Shown here piece after piece: positions 34,806 to 43,695 of a stretch of 52,903 nt of DNA (position 1 is the stretch's first letter; each line of letters begins with the position of its first letter). The stretch is taken from positions 1 through 52,903 of IMG/VR virus record IMGVR_UViG_3300044610_000678. The stretch is one strand, 5' to 3'. Source of the stretch: a virus. A program made the translations under genes and the position numbers. The notes below the pieces were generated by a model. It saw only the letters and a list, made by a program, of their open reading frames with translations, was not told the DNA's origin and did not search any database.

Positions 34806-37145
34806 CTATGTAAGAATAATTCTTTGATTATTGTTTCTTCCAATCAAAACATAACCTCTATTCGGATCTCTCCCGAGAGTAAAGAATTTGGTTTGCTGAT
34901 CATATGAATTAACTTCGAATTGTTCTTCATCGCTTTTGCCGATAGTAACATAATCGTCTCGATTTTCAACGTAGAAACGCTGTTCGTCTTGCAGTAGCTC
35001 CCTCAAATCATGCAACGTGTGGAAGTTCGCAATCATTATCTCAGGGTCCTCGATAACTTTTTCCAAATTCCACATTGATGTTCCATCTGGATCTGCTATC
35101 ACAAGCAATCCGTCAGGCGATAAAAGGTGCGATAGATGGGTCAGCATTTTATGTTGAGGATTTCGAATTGCCCTAATCGCGCTTCCATTAGGATCCAGCC
35201 GCCAGTTGCTCTTTGGTAAAGAGATGAACTCCTTTATTATCTCTTCGCAATTCAAATTGAATAAAATCGGATCGAGAAACGAAAGGTAAACGCGTTCCTC
35301 CAGGAAACCAGCAAGATTGGAAATAACCCTTGCTTTTGCTTCGTTATAAGACAGTCTCGTCAAGCAGTCCAGGACGTTTTTCCTGAAACCATTGCGCCTT
35401 GATTCGTCCAAAGAGGAAAGGACGTGTGATCGAGCACGTCGATCTATTCTTCTTGTTGTGCCGGTTAGGAACTCACGAAGCGGTTCTCCGTTCGGTACAT
35501 GATGAAACGCATAGGAACAAATGAAAACATCAATCTCACAAGCGGATCTCTCATGTCGAGATTCATTAAAGAGGTCGGCTATGCCGGTTTCCATTGGAGA
35601 ATTCTGAATGAAAGTTTGTTTTGACGGAAGCTTGTTCAAAATGTTACGGCGAAAAAGCTCCGAAAACAAATTCTGTCTTTCACCACTCATTCCTTCGCCA
35701 TGCAACATCGAGTCCATGCTTCTAGCCATGTCAGCAACTATCTCGAATCCCAAATATTCAATATTAAAGTCATTACGTGATTTAATTTGCTCATGGATCT
35801 TCTTTAGCAAAAAGAATATTGTATGCCCACCACCAACCCCTCCCTCAACAATTCTTATTCGTCTGCTGTCCTTCACCTTTTTCGTACCGCGTGAAAATAA
35901 TTTTTCAACCAATCGATTTGCAATCCATTTATTTGAAAATTTCAGATGAGTGTTTGTGTCGCTTGGCTCCTTTGCGATTCGTGCTTGCCACTCTAAACCT
36001 GAAAAATCGCTTTGTGCCGCGAATAACATATCGGAAGGCGTCATCTTACAAGCAGACAGATGGTAGAGCTCTTGCAGGTAGGTTATTGCTGCCGGGACGT
36101 TCTTTTGGCGTAACTCAATAAGGTTCTCTTGCCAATTAAAACCAATCTCTTCCGTGCCCTTCAGCCACACCCTTTGTGCTAAATCAATCTTTCCGCCTAT
36201 TATTTTAATCAAAGAGGGACCAAAATCGGACTGACGATTTACATAGTTTATTTGCCTCCCCCAACCTTCAGGATTATTCGATTGTTGTACGAAAAGGTCG
36301 AAATTGTGTCTTGAAAAAATATTATGCTTCTTGCAGACCTCGAACATGGATTGCTTGCTAATCGAGAGTCTAAGTTGGACCCCATCAGTCAATTGGTTTA
36401 GTGCCGTTTTGCTAACTCCGAGTGTTCCTGCTAATTCATCCGGACTCACTTGACTTGACCTAAGCAGTACGTCTATGATAGCGGCAAAGGCGTGCGGACT
36501 CCACAATTGCTCATCTCTCGTTGTCAAGTAATTTCTTGATTTTAAGTCGTTATCCTTCCACCGAGCTACAATCGTTTGCGATTCGGAACATATCTTGTCG
36601 TGATTTCTTAGGTCTGCATAGTGAGGATAACCGTTATGTTCGCGTAGCATTTCTATGTGAGTTTGAAGATCAAATGTCTCTTTCTCAGATCTTTTCCCTT
36701 CTGCCGTGTTTTCGGTTGTACTATCTTTCGTTTCGCCATTTCTTTGTATTTCTTGTGGTTCAAACTGCGCGATTACTCCGAGTTTCTTATTTAAAAGCAG
36801 TGCGATCCAAGCTTCTAGTTGCGTGTAAGTTAATCGACAAAACATTTCGCCGTTTTTGAATAACTCTTTATCCAATAGATCTTGTCTTACTATAGATCCT
36901 TTTTTTTCTTCGAAGAAATTGTGCCATTCTTTGATTGCTGTATTTATGCGACTTCCTTGATCCACACCAATTACTTGCAAAACAGCATCTACGTCTTCGA
37001 TTTCCTGCCATATATTTATTGGTGCGATGCCAACTGTCGGTAGATATTTCTGTACTCGAACTTCGAAGTTTGAAGCTCTTAGCACTCCTTCGACTTTATT
37101 CCGAAGCTCCTCGATATTTGTTGGCGTTGAAACAAATATTCGCAT
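34806..37145 (-). CDS. DUF4062-like / HTH / SAM-methyltransferase fusion
   Basis: 779 aa, ATG with AGGA 7 nt upstream. Seen: an N-terminal alpha/beta domain (about 1-125) beginning MRIFVSTPTNIEELR, with IWQEIEDVDAVLQVIGVDQGS and RLTYTQLEAWIALLLNKKLGVI, split here for brevity. This is the layout of DUF4062 domains found at the front of conflict-system proteins. An HTH is at about 230-275 (ELAGTLGVSKTALNQLTDG). A methyltransferase domain is at about 390-720, with motif I IRIVEGGVGGGHTIFF, then FHHVPNGE and LSPDGLLVIADPDGTS. A C-terminal tail carries several Tyr/Asn-rich strands. The combination is not one I recognise. As first gene of the AT-rich operon it may sense a signal and modify a small molecule, peptide or protein; the function is unproven. 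Confidence 0.7.
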   Translation of the reverse strand: MRIFVSTPTNIEELRNKVEGVLRASNFEVRVQKYLPTVGIAPINIWQEIEDVDAVLQVIGVDQGSRINTAIKEWHNFFEEKKGSIVRQDLLDKELFKNGEMFCRLTYTQLEAWIALLLNKKLGVIAQFEPQEIQRNGETKDSTTENTAEGKRSEKETFDLQTHIEMLREHNGYPHYADLRNHDKICSESQTIVARWKDNDLKSRNYLTTRDEQLWSPHAFAAIIDVLLRSSQVSPDELAGTLGVSKTALNQLTDGVQLRLSISKQSMFEVCKKHNIFSRHNFDLFVQQSNNPEGWGRQINYVNRQSDFGPSLIKIIGGKIDLAQRVWLKGTEEIGFNWQENLIELRQKNVPAAITYLQELYHLSACKMTPSDMLFAAQSDFSGLEWQARIAKEPSDTNTHLKFSNKWIANRLVEKLFSRGTKKVKDSRRIRIVEGGVGGGHTIFFLLKKIHEQIKSRNDFNIEYLGFEIVADMARSMDSMLHGEGMSGERQNLFSELFRRNILNKLPSKQTFIQNSPMETGIADLFNESRHERSACEIDVFICSYAFHHVPNGEPLREFLTGTTRRIDRRARSHVLSSLDESRRNGFRKNVLDCLTRLSYNEAKARVISNLAGFLEERVYLSFLDPILFNLNCEEIIKEFISLPKSNWRLDPNGSAIRAIRNPQHKMLTHLSHLLSPDGLLVIADPDGTSMWNLEKVIEDPEIMIANFHTLHDLRELLQDEQRFYVENRDDYVTIGKSDEEQFEVNSYDQQTKFFTLGRDPNRGYVLIGRNNNQRIILT

Positions 37146-37253
37146 TCTATCTTCCTAGTAACAGCATTTCTTGTTCGACGTCTAGGGTGGCCTATTTTTC
37201 TCTCGATTTGACCACCGGAAGAATTTACATATCAGCGTGATGAATGGAAAGGC

Positions 37254-37299
37254 TTTTCCCGGTTTTCGGGCAATTTTCTTCCGAAAAATCGGGGGAAAA
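37254..37299. terminator. Long imperfect palindrome flanked by T and A runs
   Basis: TTTTCCCGGTTTTCGG (37254-37269) pairs with CCGAAAAATCGGGGGAAAA (37281-37299) with small bulges. The T-run on one side and A-run on the other suit a bidirectional terminator or an IS-end structure, between the operon start and the IS630 relic. Confidence 0.5.
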
Positions 37300-37399
37300 T
37301 TAGTGTTGTGCTGCAGATTCGCGTTTTTATCAGCTTTTTCTTACTTGACAAACCCACGAATTTTCCGGTGGGGTACGCAGCAAAATCGAACGTATTCCG

Positions 37400-38470
37400 C
37401 ATGCTGGCGTAGCAATTTTTTTCTACCTGAGCGATTCCATGGGAAGGGACGCCAATTCCTGTATCGTTCTACATCGCTGGTTTCGGGTAATTGTGTCATG
37501 GAGATGCCACCATATTCGCTCGATCGGAATGCTTTCTGGAGAATGGGCTTACGAAAAACGCATCTGCATACGACGACTAGATTTATCAAGGTATCTCCTG
37601 AGATCCTTCGACTTGTGAAACGCGGCGTTGTCGTAGATTTCATGGATCTTAGAGTAGGCTCGCAGTCGCCGACGCAGGTCGTCCAAATGAGCCAAAAACA
37701 TTTCTGATTTTCTGCGTGGTTGTGATTCGCTCACCAATGGAGTTTCCTGTCGCCCATATCAAGGAACAGACAGTTAGAGCTTTTGATTGTTACCTGGAGT
37801 TTTGACTTCCTGCTGAAGACCACGGGCCATCCATTGACATCCAATTTTTGGGTTGAGATTGATGACGACCTCGTCCTATAAAATCGCAATCTCGTTGGTA
37901 GTTAAATGCCCTAAAATCGGCTGTATTGGCCACATTTTCTTGCCTTATATTGCATCCGATGGACCTGCCACTTGTCTAACTCCTCTCTATACGAATCCGA
38001 GGCGACGCATCCACCGACTCACCGTTTCAGCAGTACATGAAGTTTGATCCCGTTCCTTTAGAATTTCAGAAAGAATTTCACATGACCATCGCGCTCGAAA
38101 GTAAGCGAAGTCTCGCGGAGTATACTCAATACCCCTATCGCAAACCGTATCGGTCAGATCCGGATCCAAGCATTGGGGGCAGTGATTCCAATTGCAGATT
38201 CCAGACCGGTTTCTAGGAAGCATCTTTTTACATGCGCAATGCAATCGGAGCCATACAACATGGCATCCAGGATTTGCCGATAGGATGAACCGCGATCTAA
38301 ATGTATCAGGATATGTGAACGACGGGATATCCGAGCACTGGCTCCAAAACGCAAATATTCCAGTGTGTTCCTGCTTTGGGACTCGGTCAAGCAAATAGTT
38401 CCATCCATAGCTTGGCTCCTTATGGGATTGTAGTGATAAGTAGATCCTAAGAACAAAGCGACTTTCATTG
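37400..38470 (-). pseudogene. Decayed IS630-family transposase
   Basis: Reading the minus strand from about 38440 down: an N-terminal HTH (RRSHILIHLDRGSSYRQILD, then HVKRCFLETGLESA). After a frameshift, ETVSRWMRRLGFV (about 37990-38030). Then DEVVINLNPKIGCQWM and EVKTPGNNQK (about 37790-37880). Then HEIYDNAAFHKSKDLRRYL. Then, past an in-frame TAA near 37550, SPESIPIERIWWHLHD and TRNQRCRTIQEL (37450-37545). These are the DDE residues and C-terminal IER-WWHLH signature of IS630. At least two frameshifts and one nonsense codon make it inactive. Exact ends and terminal repeats are not resolved. Confidence 0.85.
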
Positions 38471-38513
38471 GAAGAGCAGATCAATACCCTAGCGCACCAG
38501 AAAACTCACGCAG

Positions 38514-38840
38514 CTATTTAGATAGATAAATACCTCCCAGTGTATCATATGATTGGATAGCGTTTTCAGAAGTACTTAGTGAAGCAATCAGCTTTGGCTT
38601 ACCGTATCGCTCGACATCCACCCATCCCTCGGCATCGGAGACGCAAGGACCGAGTGTTGAAAACATCAGTTCGATCAATCGGAATTTCCTACAGCGATAC
38701 ACCCGTGGAGCGTTAACATTTACAAAGTGATTGTTGTTTTTTGACACTACCGTTGATGCCATAGCCGATGTCCGTCGCGAAAATCCAGTAAGACTCCATT
38801 TCCTCTGAATAGGAGTGCCATCAAGCGTCAGCCTTTGCAA
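38514..38840 (-). other. Unsupported 108-codon frame, probably a relic
   Basis: An open frame with no recognised family, no clear ribosome site and unusual composition, lying next to the broken IS630. It may be the 3' remnant of a gene cut by the insertion. Kept only because it is the sole content of this stretch. Confidence 0.2.
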
Positions 38841-39364
38841 GACTCGGAACGATCAAACGCGGGTCCTTCCGGCTTTTGAGTGGGTAAACAAAAACCATTA
38901 AACCACCCTTAAGAGGAGGCTGTTGGGTAGTTTGGCTGAATTGTGGGGCTTTTCAAGCTCAGGCGGTCCGGCTTTGGGCCCTTCGGGGGGAAGGGACCCA
39001 CGCTAAACCCTGATGGACCCAAACGCGACACGCGATTGCCCTGTGAAAAAATCAAGCGATAGATGTCTTTTTCGCACATTGCATGTATCTTGATCGCAAT
39101 GGTTTGATACGAGCTGTCTTTCGTTTGATTATGCGTGCTGCTAAGAGTAAATAAGCAAAGAAGCTGTGCGCGACAGATTAAAAAAACACTAAAAGCGAGT
39201 TTTCCTTAGTTTTAAGTTTCGAAGTGGTTTACTTGTTTTGTATTTCTCTCGAGGGTTTTTTATCTTTCGCAGTACTAAAATTTCGCGATCGCCGAGATTT
39301 TAAATGTTTAGTAGAGGGTCGATTTCTGACTCTTTTTAGAAGCTTTCAAAAAGCGGTGTATAGA
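38841..39364. other. Spacer before resumed tail genes, one strong hairpin
   Basis: No gene is seen. GGGCCCTTC (38976-38984) pairs with GAAGGG-A-CCC (38990-38999) around GGGGG, a nine-pair hairpin with one bulge and no T-run. An upstream GTG in the frame of the next gene (39224) adds a non-homologous-looking leader and is rejected as start. This is the right border of cargo block III. Confidence 0.5.
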
Positions 39365-40105
39365 ATGATCGTCCAATACGGCTCCTACCAGCACAAACTA
39401 TCCAGCACAGGAATCGTTGTTTCTTCCGATGTGGAGGAGAACGAATCGGGCGTACCGATCCGCGTGAAGCACTCCGTGAGCATTGAAGGTCGCCTTCGAA
39501 ACCCACCTGGGGCAACTCCGCGCGATCTCGATGCTTTAATCGCTCAAATGGAATCAGCCTACAGCCAAGTCGGCCAAGATTTTGGGATGCTTCATGACGA
39601 TGGCCGTCGCAGCCAAGCCTTCTGGACAAATGCATCGACGATCGGTGGGATTCGACCGAGGTTCCTAGCGTATCCCAATTACAAAGGAGGAGAGTACTGG
39701 AGCTATCGCCAATTCCAAATCCGCGTGGAGTTCTACACTCCCTACGGCCTTGCTTTTCAGTACGGCAGATTCACCGAGCAACTCTCGATCGAAGGTGGCA
39801 CCGCGTCCTTTGGCGTCAAGGAACTAAACTATGGACCTGGGGTTCGTCAGCGTCTTCGCACTCACACCAAATGCACTGCCACCCAAAGCGGTTCAGCGAT
39901 CGGCAAAAACTTCTTCCCGCCGATCCCGCCCCCTGTTTGGCCGTTTGCTCTGAGTTTTATCGAACCGAAAATCACTCGCACCATTCGGCCTAAGGGCTCC
40001 AGGTTCCATCGCAACGTGGTACTTGAAGAGTGCGAGGTATCCTGGTCCTATGCATTCGAGTGGCCGACTCGGCTCGATGGAATTCCTCATTATGCATTGG
40101 GATAG
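39365..40105 (+). CDS. Distal-tail-like virion protein, 246 aa
   Basis: Starts at the ATG at 39365 with no strong ribosome site. Beta-rich: MIVQYGSYQHKLSS, HSVSIEGRL, and later FQIRVEFYTPYGLAFQYG. It is the first structural gene after the cargo block, and in a normal siphovirus order it would follow the tape measure, the position of the distal tail protein. That placement is the main evidence. It lies 11 bp before the next gene. Confidence 0.6.
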   Translation: MIVQYGSYQHKLSSTGIVVSSDVEENESGVPIRVKHSVSIEGRLRNPPGATPRDLDALIAQMESAYSQVGQDFGMLHDDGRRSQAFWTNASTIGGIRPRFLAYPNYKGGEYWSYRQFQIRVEFYTPYGLAFQYGRFTEQLSIEGGTASFGVKELNYGPGVRQRLRTHTKCTATQSGSAIGKNFFPPIPPPVWPFALSFIEPKITRTIRPKGSRFHRNVVLEECEVSWSYAFEWPTRLDGIPHYALG

Positions 40106-40116
40106 AAGTTCCTCCC

Positions 40117-43100
40117 ATGGCGATCATCCGATGGATTGGAAAAGCATCTGCAGTGCGGGCTTGCACGATGTTCTTACCAAAGAATGTGGGTACCTCTGAT
40201 CGCTTCCAACTCACCAGTGGCGCACTGCGTTACGGAGCCACATATCCGAGTCTTGTGCCCGAGCAGGATCGTACCCCAGAGGATCGGGCAAGACGAATCG
40301 TCGAGCAGATCGTTAGTGCAGCCTCCGAGACGCAAAATCTAGGAGGCGGACTCTCTGGTGGATTGGAGTTTACCTCGACTCTTCACAACGGGTATCCGGC
40401 GATTCGTGTTGTAGGACAGGCAGACGGAAGGCCAGTGGGGCTTATCCCTTCGGCCAGTAGCGGCAGCCAAAACGAAATCCTAGTCCAAGAGGTTCAGTCC
40501 GGATCCAACGGATCGGATTACGTGTTTCGATTGGTTTGGCCAAATGTTCCCACCCTTGGGACTTGGGCGATTGCTGCCAACGGAAAAAAGCCGGTGATTC
40601 TTCCCTTCAATGCCACTTCCGAGCAACTCCGTTCGGCCCTGCTGAGTTTCTCGTTCCCATGCCGGTCGATCCACGTTTCAGGGGATCATACTAACGGTTA
40701 TAAAATTCGGCTTATTGAGCCAACGGCCAGCATCGAAACTCCTCCGGTGCTTTTTCCCATCGTCCCAGTCGGTGGTCAGCCAGCGATCGTCGAGATCACC
40801 CTCTTTGAAGCCTTCAGCTACCGATTTGGTCCCGATGGCATTGCCTATCAAGCTGACGGAGTGTTCGAAGCGAGCATTACCGATGCCGAAATGCTTTCGT
40901 ATCTCTCAAAGAGCATTTTGCTCGGATCGCTTGCTGGGGATGTATCGGTAAGCTCCCAGCGGATTGATCCTTCGTATGAGTTCTTAGCAGGGACGGTATT
41001 TCGATTTGAGTTTGCAAGCAAGGCATCCTATGACGCTTTCATGGCGATGCCCAAGACAAGACTCAACTACACTTGGACTGCCATGCCGCTCCAGTCTTCC
41101 GGAGTTGGGTTTGCAAGGTATCAAAACGTGGACATCCCTGGTGCGATTTCTTGGACGAAGCTCAGGCAGTACGTCACGCCCAAGAACGGCAATAACGGAA
41201 CCTACAATCCACTGAATCGAAGCTTTCACACGAAGGCTTGGCTCGGAGCAACGCCCAATAGCACCTTTGTTTTAAACCCACCGGTTCCAGGTTATGACTC
41301 ATCGCTCGTGCAAGCCAGGCCCCACACGATCACCTGGATGGGTAGCAATATCTGGAGGGTGGAAGTAAGCACAAACTGGAGTGCTCTGGGGGAGTCCTGG
41401 ACCCTGGCGCCAGGGGAGATTACTGCCTCCCTTGGGATTCAAACTTCGACGAGTCCTTTGGAGGTAACGGTTTTGGCCGATGGCTCGGGAGATGAGCTTG
41501 GAGTCAACAACAATGCAGGCTACACCATTGAGACCGTTGGTGTGCCTGGGATCATCAACCAGGAGGTGTTGCTAAGTCCACTGGATGGAAATTTTCAGTC
41601 GCTCTATCAATTCGAATCGGATTCCAAAAGATCTCACTCGTTTACTGGTGCATCGACCCTGGAGCTAGTCCGCGATGCAGCCGAAAGTCTATGGGGAGCG
41701 GGCAACGTGGTCGTCTCGCGCGAAACAGAAGACTATTTTTTGCGGCTATCGTTCGTTGGAAAACTCTCCGAGAGACTCGTTGAGGCAAAGCTCTTTAGAA
41801 CCCAAGCCGATGGACTTGAGGTATCGGTGGATATCGCCGCATCGACCCCGATGAAAGCTTGGGTGCTGCGGTATCGATTCATCGGTGGAATATGCTCAGG
41901 CACGTGGCGATTCTCCTCGGAGTCAGCTAAAACACCCTCACCCACAAGAGGCTTTCCGTGGCTAAGTCTGTCGGATATCACCGCCCAAGAGATCCTCTCT
42001 GCAATCCAACAGGTATCTTCCGATTACGAAAATGTGCTGGAAGTCTCGGACATCACCGTCGTCAACGAGGATGTGGGACGAAAGAGTGTTCTTCGCGAAT
42101 TTACCATCCATTGGCAAGCCCAACCCAGCGCAGCATTTACGGGGCCAACAGGCGTTGGGTTTTGGCTTGGCCTTGAAACCTCGGAGCTTAAGACCGCCGA
42201 GCCTTCGCTCCTGGTAGAGAGCCATGGCCAAGTTGCTCAGCCTGAGATCCAGGTTATCGCACTGAGCAACTCGCCGACTGCCGGTCAGTGGCAATTGGGA
42301 TATGGATCCAAGCTGACGGGTTCTCTTTCTTGGAATTCCAGTAGCACAGTGGTTCAAACGGCCTTGCAGAGTATCGGGGTTTCGACGAGCGTTCTTGGAG
42401 GAAACGGCGGCCCTTACCGTGTGCGCTGGAATGCTGATGGCCCAAGAGACAAACTCCAGGGAATCAATTTGAATCTTACAAAGTCCTCAAACCCGGTGTT
42501 TGAAGCGGTTGTTATCGAGGTCGGCAGCGGGCCGAAACATTTCAACAACCCAGACAACTGGTCACTAGCAAGGACACCGATCGATGGCGATGAAGTGATT
42601 TTCGCCGACGGGAATCAAGATTGTTCTTATGCACTGGATGTGACAGCAAACATCTTATCGATCGACGTCTATCGCTCCTACGCTGGAAGAATTGGCCTTC
42701 CAGAAATCCAAGATGACGGATCGATCGAGACATTATCGCTCTGGCTAAACCTCACGAAACCGAGCTCTGTCTCTCTACCGATCCGCATCGGTCTGGGCGA
42801 TAGCAGTGAAGGCCCTGTCTCGGCGCGAATCTCTCTTACGGATCGAGCCTTTGATGCAAGCGTGCTGTATTCGCAAACGGGTCTAACCCAAAAAACGATC
42901 GCTTTTAGGGGCAACCATGCACTGAGTAAACTGGTCTGTATCAGCGGCGATATCGCGCTGGGTGTTCGGCCAGAGGACATCGCCCTTTGCAAAGAAGTCT
43001 CCATCACTCCGAGCCCTTCGGCAGGAGATAATCTAACTTTTACTTCTGGAGCCTCATCGAAAATCGATTCACTGATGATGCTCGGGGGCGTTGCAACGCT

Positions 43101-43695
43101 AGGGAGTCCACCACGTCGACTCGCGATGCGAGGGGGAACCGCAAGTATCAATGGTAGCGGCATCTGCGAGGAAATCGACATCTCCGATGCTTCGGTGCGC
43201 TGGCTTGCGTCAGGTAACCTTGGAAAATCTCAGCTTGTTTCTGGAGTTACGTTCGGTCCCAATGGGGATGCGATTGCTTGGAGCCCTAGTACCGTACGGC
43301 TTACCGCCGCTGGGCATGGCCTTGTGTCCGGGGCTCGCGTGTATGTCAGGGCATACAGCGGTGTATTGGGAATCGACGGACAAGTGTTTGCTGTATCGGT
43401 CATCGATGCAAATACCTTCGAGTTAGTTGCATCCAAGGGAACCGGCACTCTGGTTGGTTATGAGGGGACTATTGCCTTTGGAGTCGAAAGGGCTCTGATC
43501 GTAAGAGACCAGGGGGTTCTGGATTTTGATTCCGATGGTCGCTCCAGGGACATTGTCGCACCGATTGTCATTCAAGGAACCGCGAAGGTTTCGGATTCGA
43601 AGGTCACCGTCAAGGATCTGCGTCTTTGGCCAGAGCTTGTTGAGGCGTTTTCTGGCTTAGGCCTTGCGATCGAACTTCGCAGGTTTGGAAGATGA
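40117..43695 (+). CDS. Large tail protein, 1192 aa
   Basis: ATG at 40117, preferred over an in-frame GTG at 40030 that lies inside the previous gene. Almost wholly beta-strand with repeated 90-120-residue blocks containing GTWAIAANGK, GQWQLGYGSK and GTWRFSSES, each followed by a segment on subdividing the value, so Ig- or propeller-like repeats are likely. FNNPDNWSLARTPIDGDEVIF begins a parallel beta-helix-like region near 810. Near 1070-1110, LTAAGHGLVSGARV and VSVIDANTFELV form a motif pair common in phage fibres. Probably a tail-tip structural protein. Its stop overlaps the next start as ATGA. Confidence 0.65.
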   Translation: MAIIRWIGKASAVRACTMFLPKNVGTSDRFQLTSGALRYGATYPSLVPEQDRTPEDRARRIVEQIVSAASETQNLGGGLSGGLEFTSTLHNGYPAIRVVGQADGRPVGLIPSASSGSQNEILVQEVQSGSNGSDYVFRLVWPNVPTLGTWAIAANGKKPVILPFNATSEQLRSALLSFSFPCRSIHVSGDHTNGYKIRLIEPTASIETPPVLFPIVPVGGQPAIVEITLFEAFSYRFGPDGIAYQADGVFEASITDAEMLSYLSKSILLGSLAGDVSVSSQRIDPSYEFLAGTVFRFEFASKASYDAFMAMPKTRLNYTWTAMPLQSSGVGFARYQNVDIPGAISWTKLRQYVTPKNGNNGTYNPLNRSFHTKAWLGATPNSTFVLNPPVPGYDSSLVQARPHTITWMGSNIWRVEVSTNWSALGESWTLAPGEITASLGIQTSTSPLEVTVLADGSGDELGVNNNAGYTIETVGVPGIINQEVLLSPLDGNFQSLYQFESDSKRSHSFTGASTLELVRDAAESLWGAGNVVVSRETEDYFLRLSFVGKLSERLVEAKLFRTQADGLEVSVDIAASTPMKAWVLRYRFIGGICSGTWRFSSESAKTPSPTRGFPWLSLSDITAQEILSAIQQVSSDYENVLEVSDITVVNEDVGRKSVLREFTIHWQAQPSAAFTGPTGVGFWLGLETSELKTAEPSLLVESHGQVAQPEIQVIALSNSPTAGQWQLGYGSKLTGSLSWNSSSTVVQTALQSIGVSTSVLGGNGGPYRVRWNADGPRDKLQGINLNLTKSSNPVFEAVVIEVGSGPKHFNNPDNWSLARTPIDGDEVIFADGNQDCSYALDVTANILSIDVYRSYAGRIGLPEIQDDGSIETLSLWLNLTKPSSVSLPIRIGLGDSSEGPVSARISLTDRAFDASVLYSQTGLTQKTIAFRGNHALSKLVCISGDIALGVRPEDIALCKEVSITPSPSAGDNLTFTSGASSKIDSLMMLGGVATLGSPPRRLAMRGGTASINGSGICEEIDISDASVRWLASGNLGKSQLVSGVTFGPNGDAIAWSPSTVRLTAAGHGLVSGARVYVRAYSGVLGIDGQVFAVSVIDANTFELVASKGTGTLVGYEGTIAFGVERALIVRDQGVLDFDSDGRSRDIVAPIVIQGTAKVSDSKVTVKDLRLWPELVEAFSGLGLAIELRRFGR

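Noticed and set aside
31853-37145. Restriction-modification system
   Set aside because: Neither methyltransferase shows a target-recognition domain or DNA-methylase signature, and no nuclease is adjacent; the hydrolase is an M20 amidase.
37237-37707. 156-codon plus-strand frame
   Set aside because: It lies opposite the IS630 DDE signatures; the minus strand explains the sequence.
39224-39364. GTG start extending the 39365 gene by 47 residues
   Set aside because: The extension is hydrophobic and basic, unlike virion proteins, and has no ribosome site.
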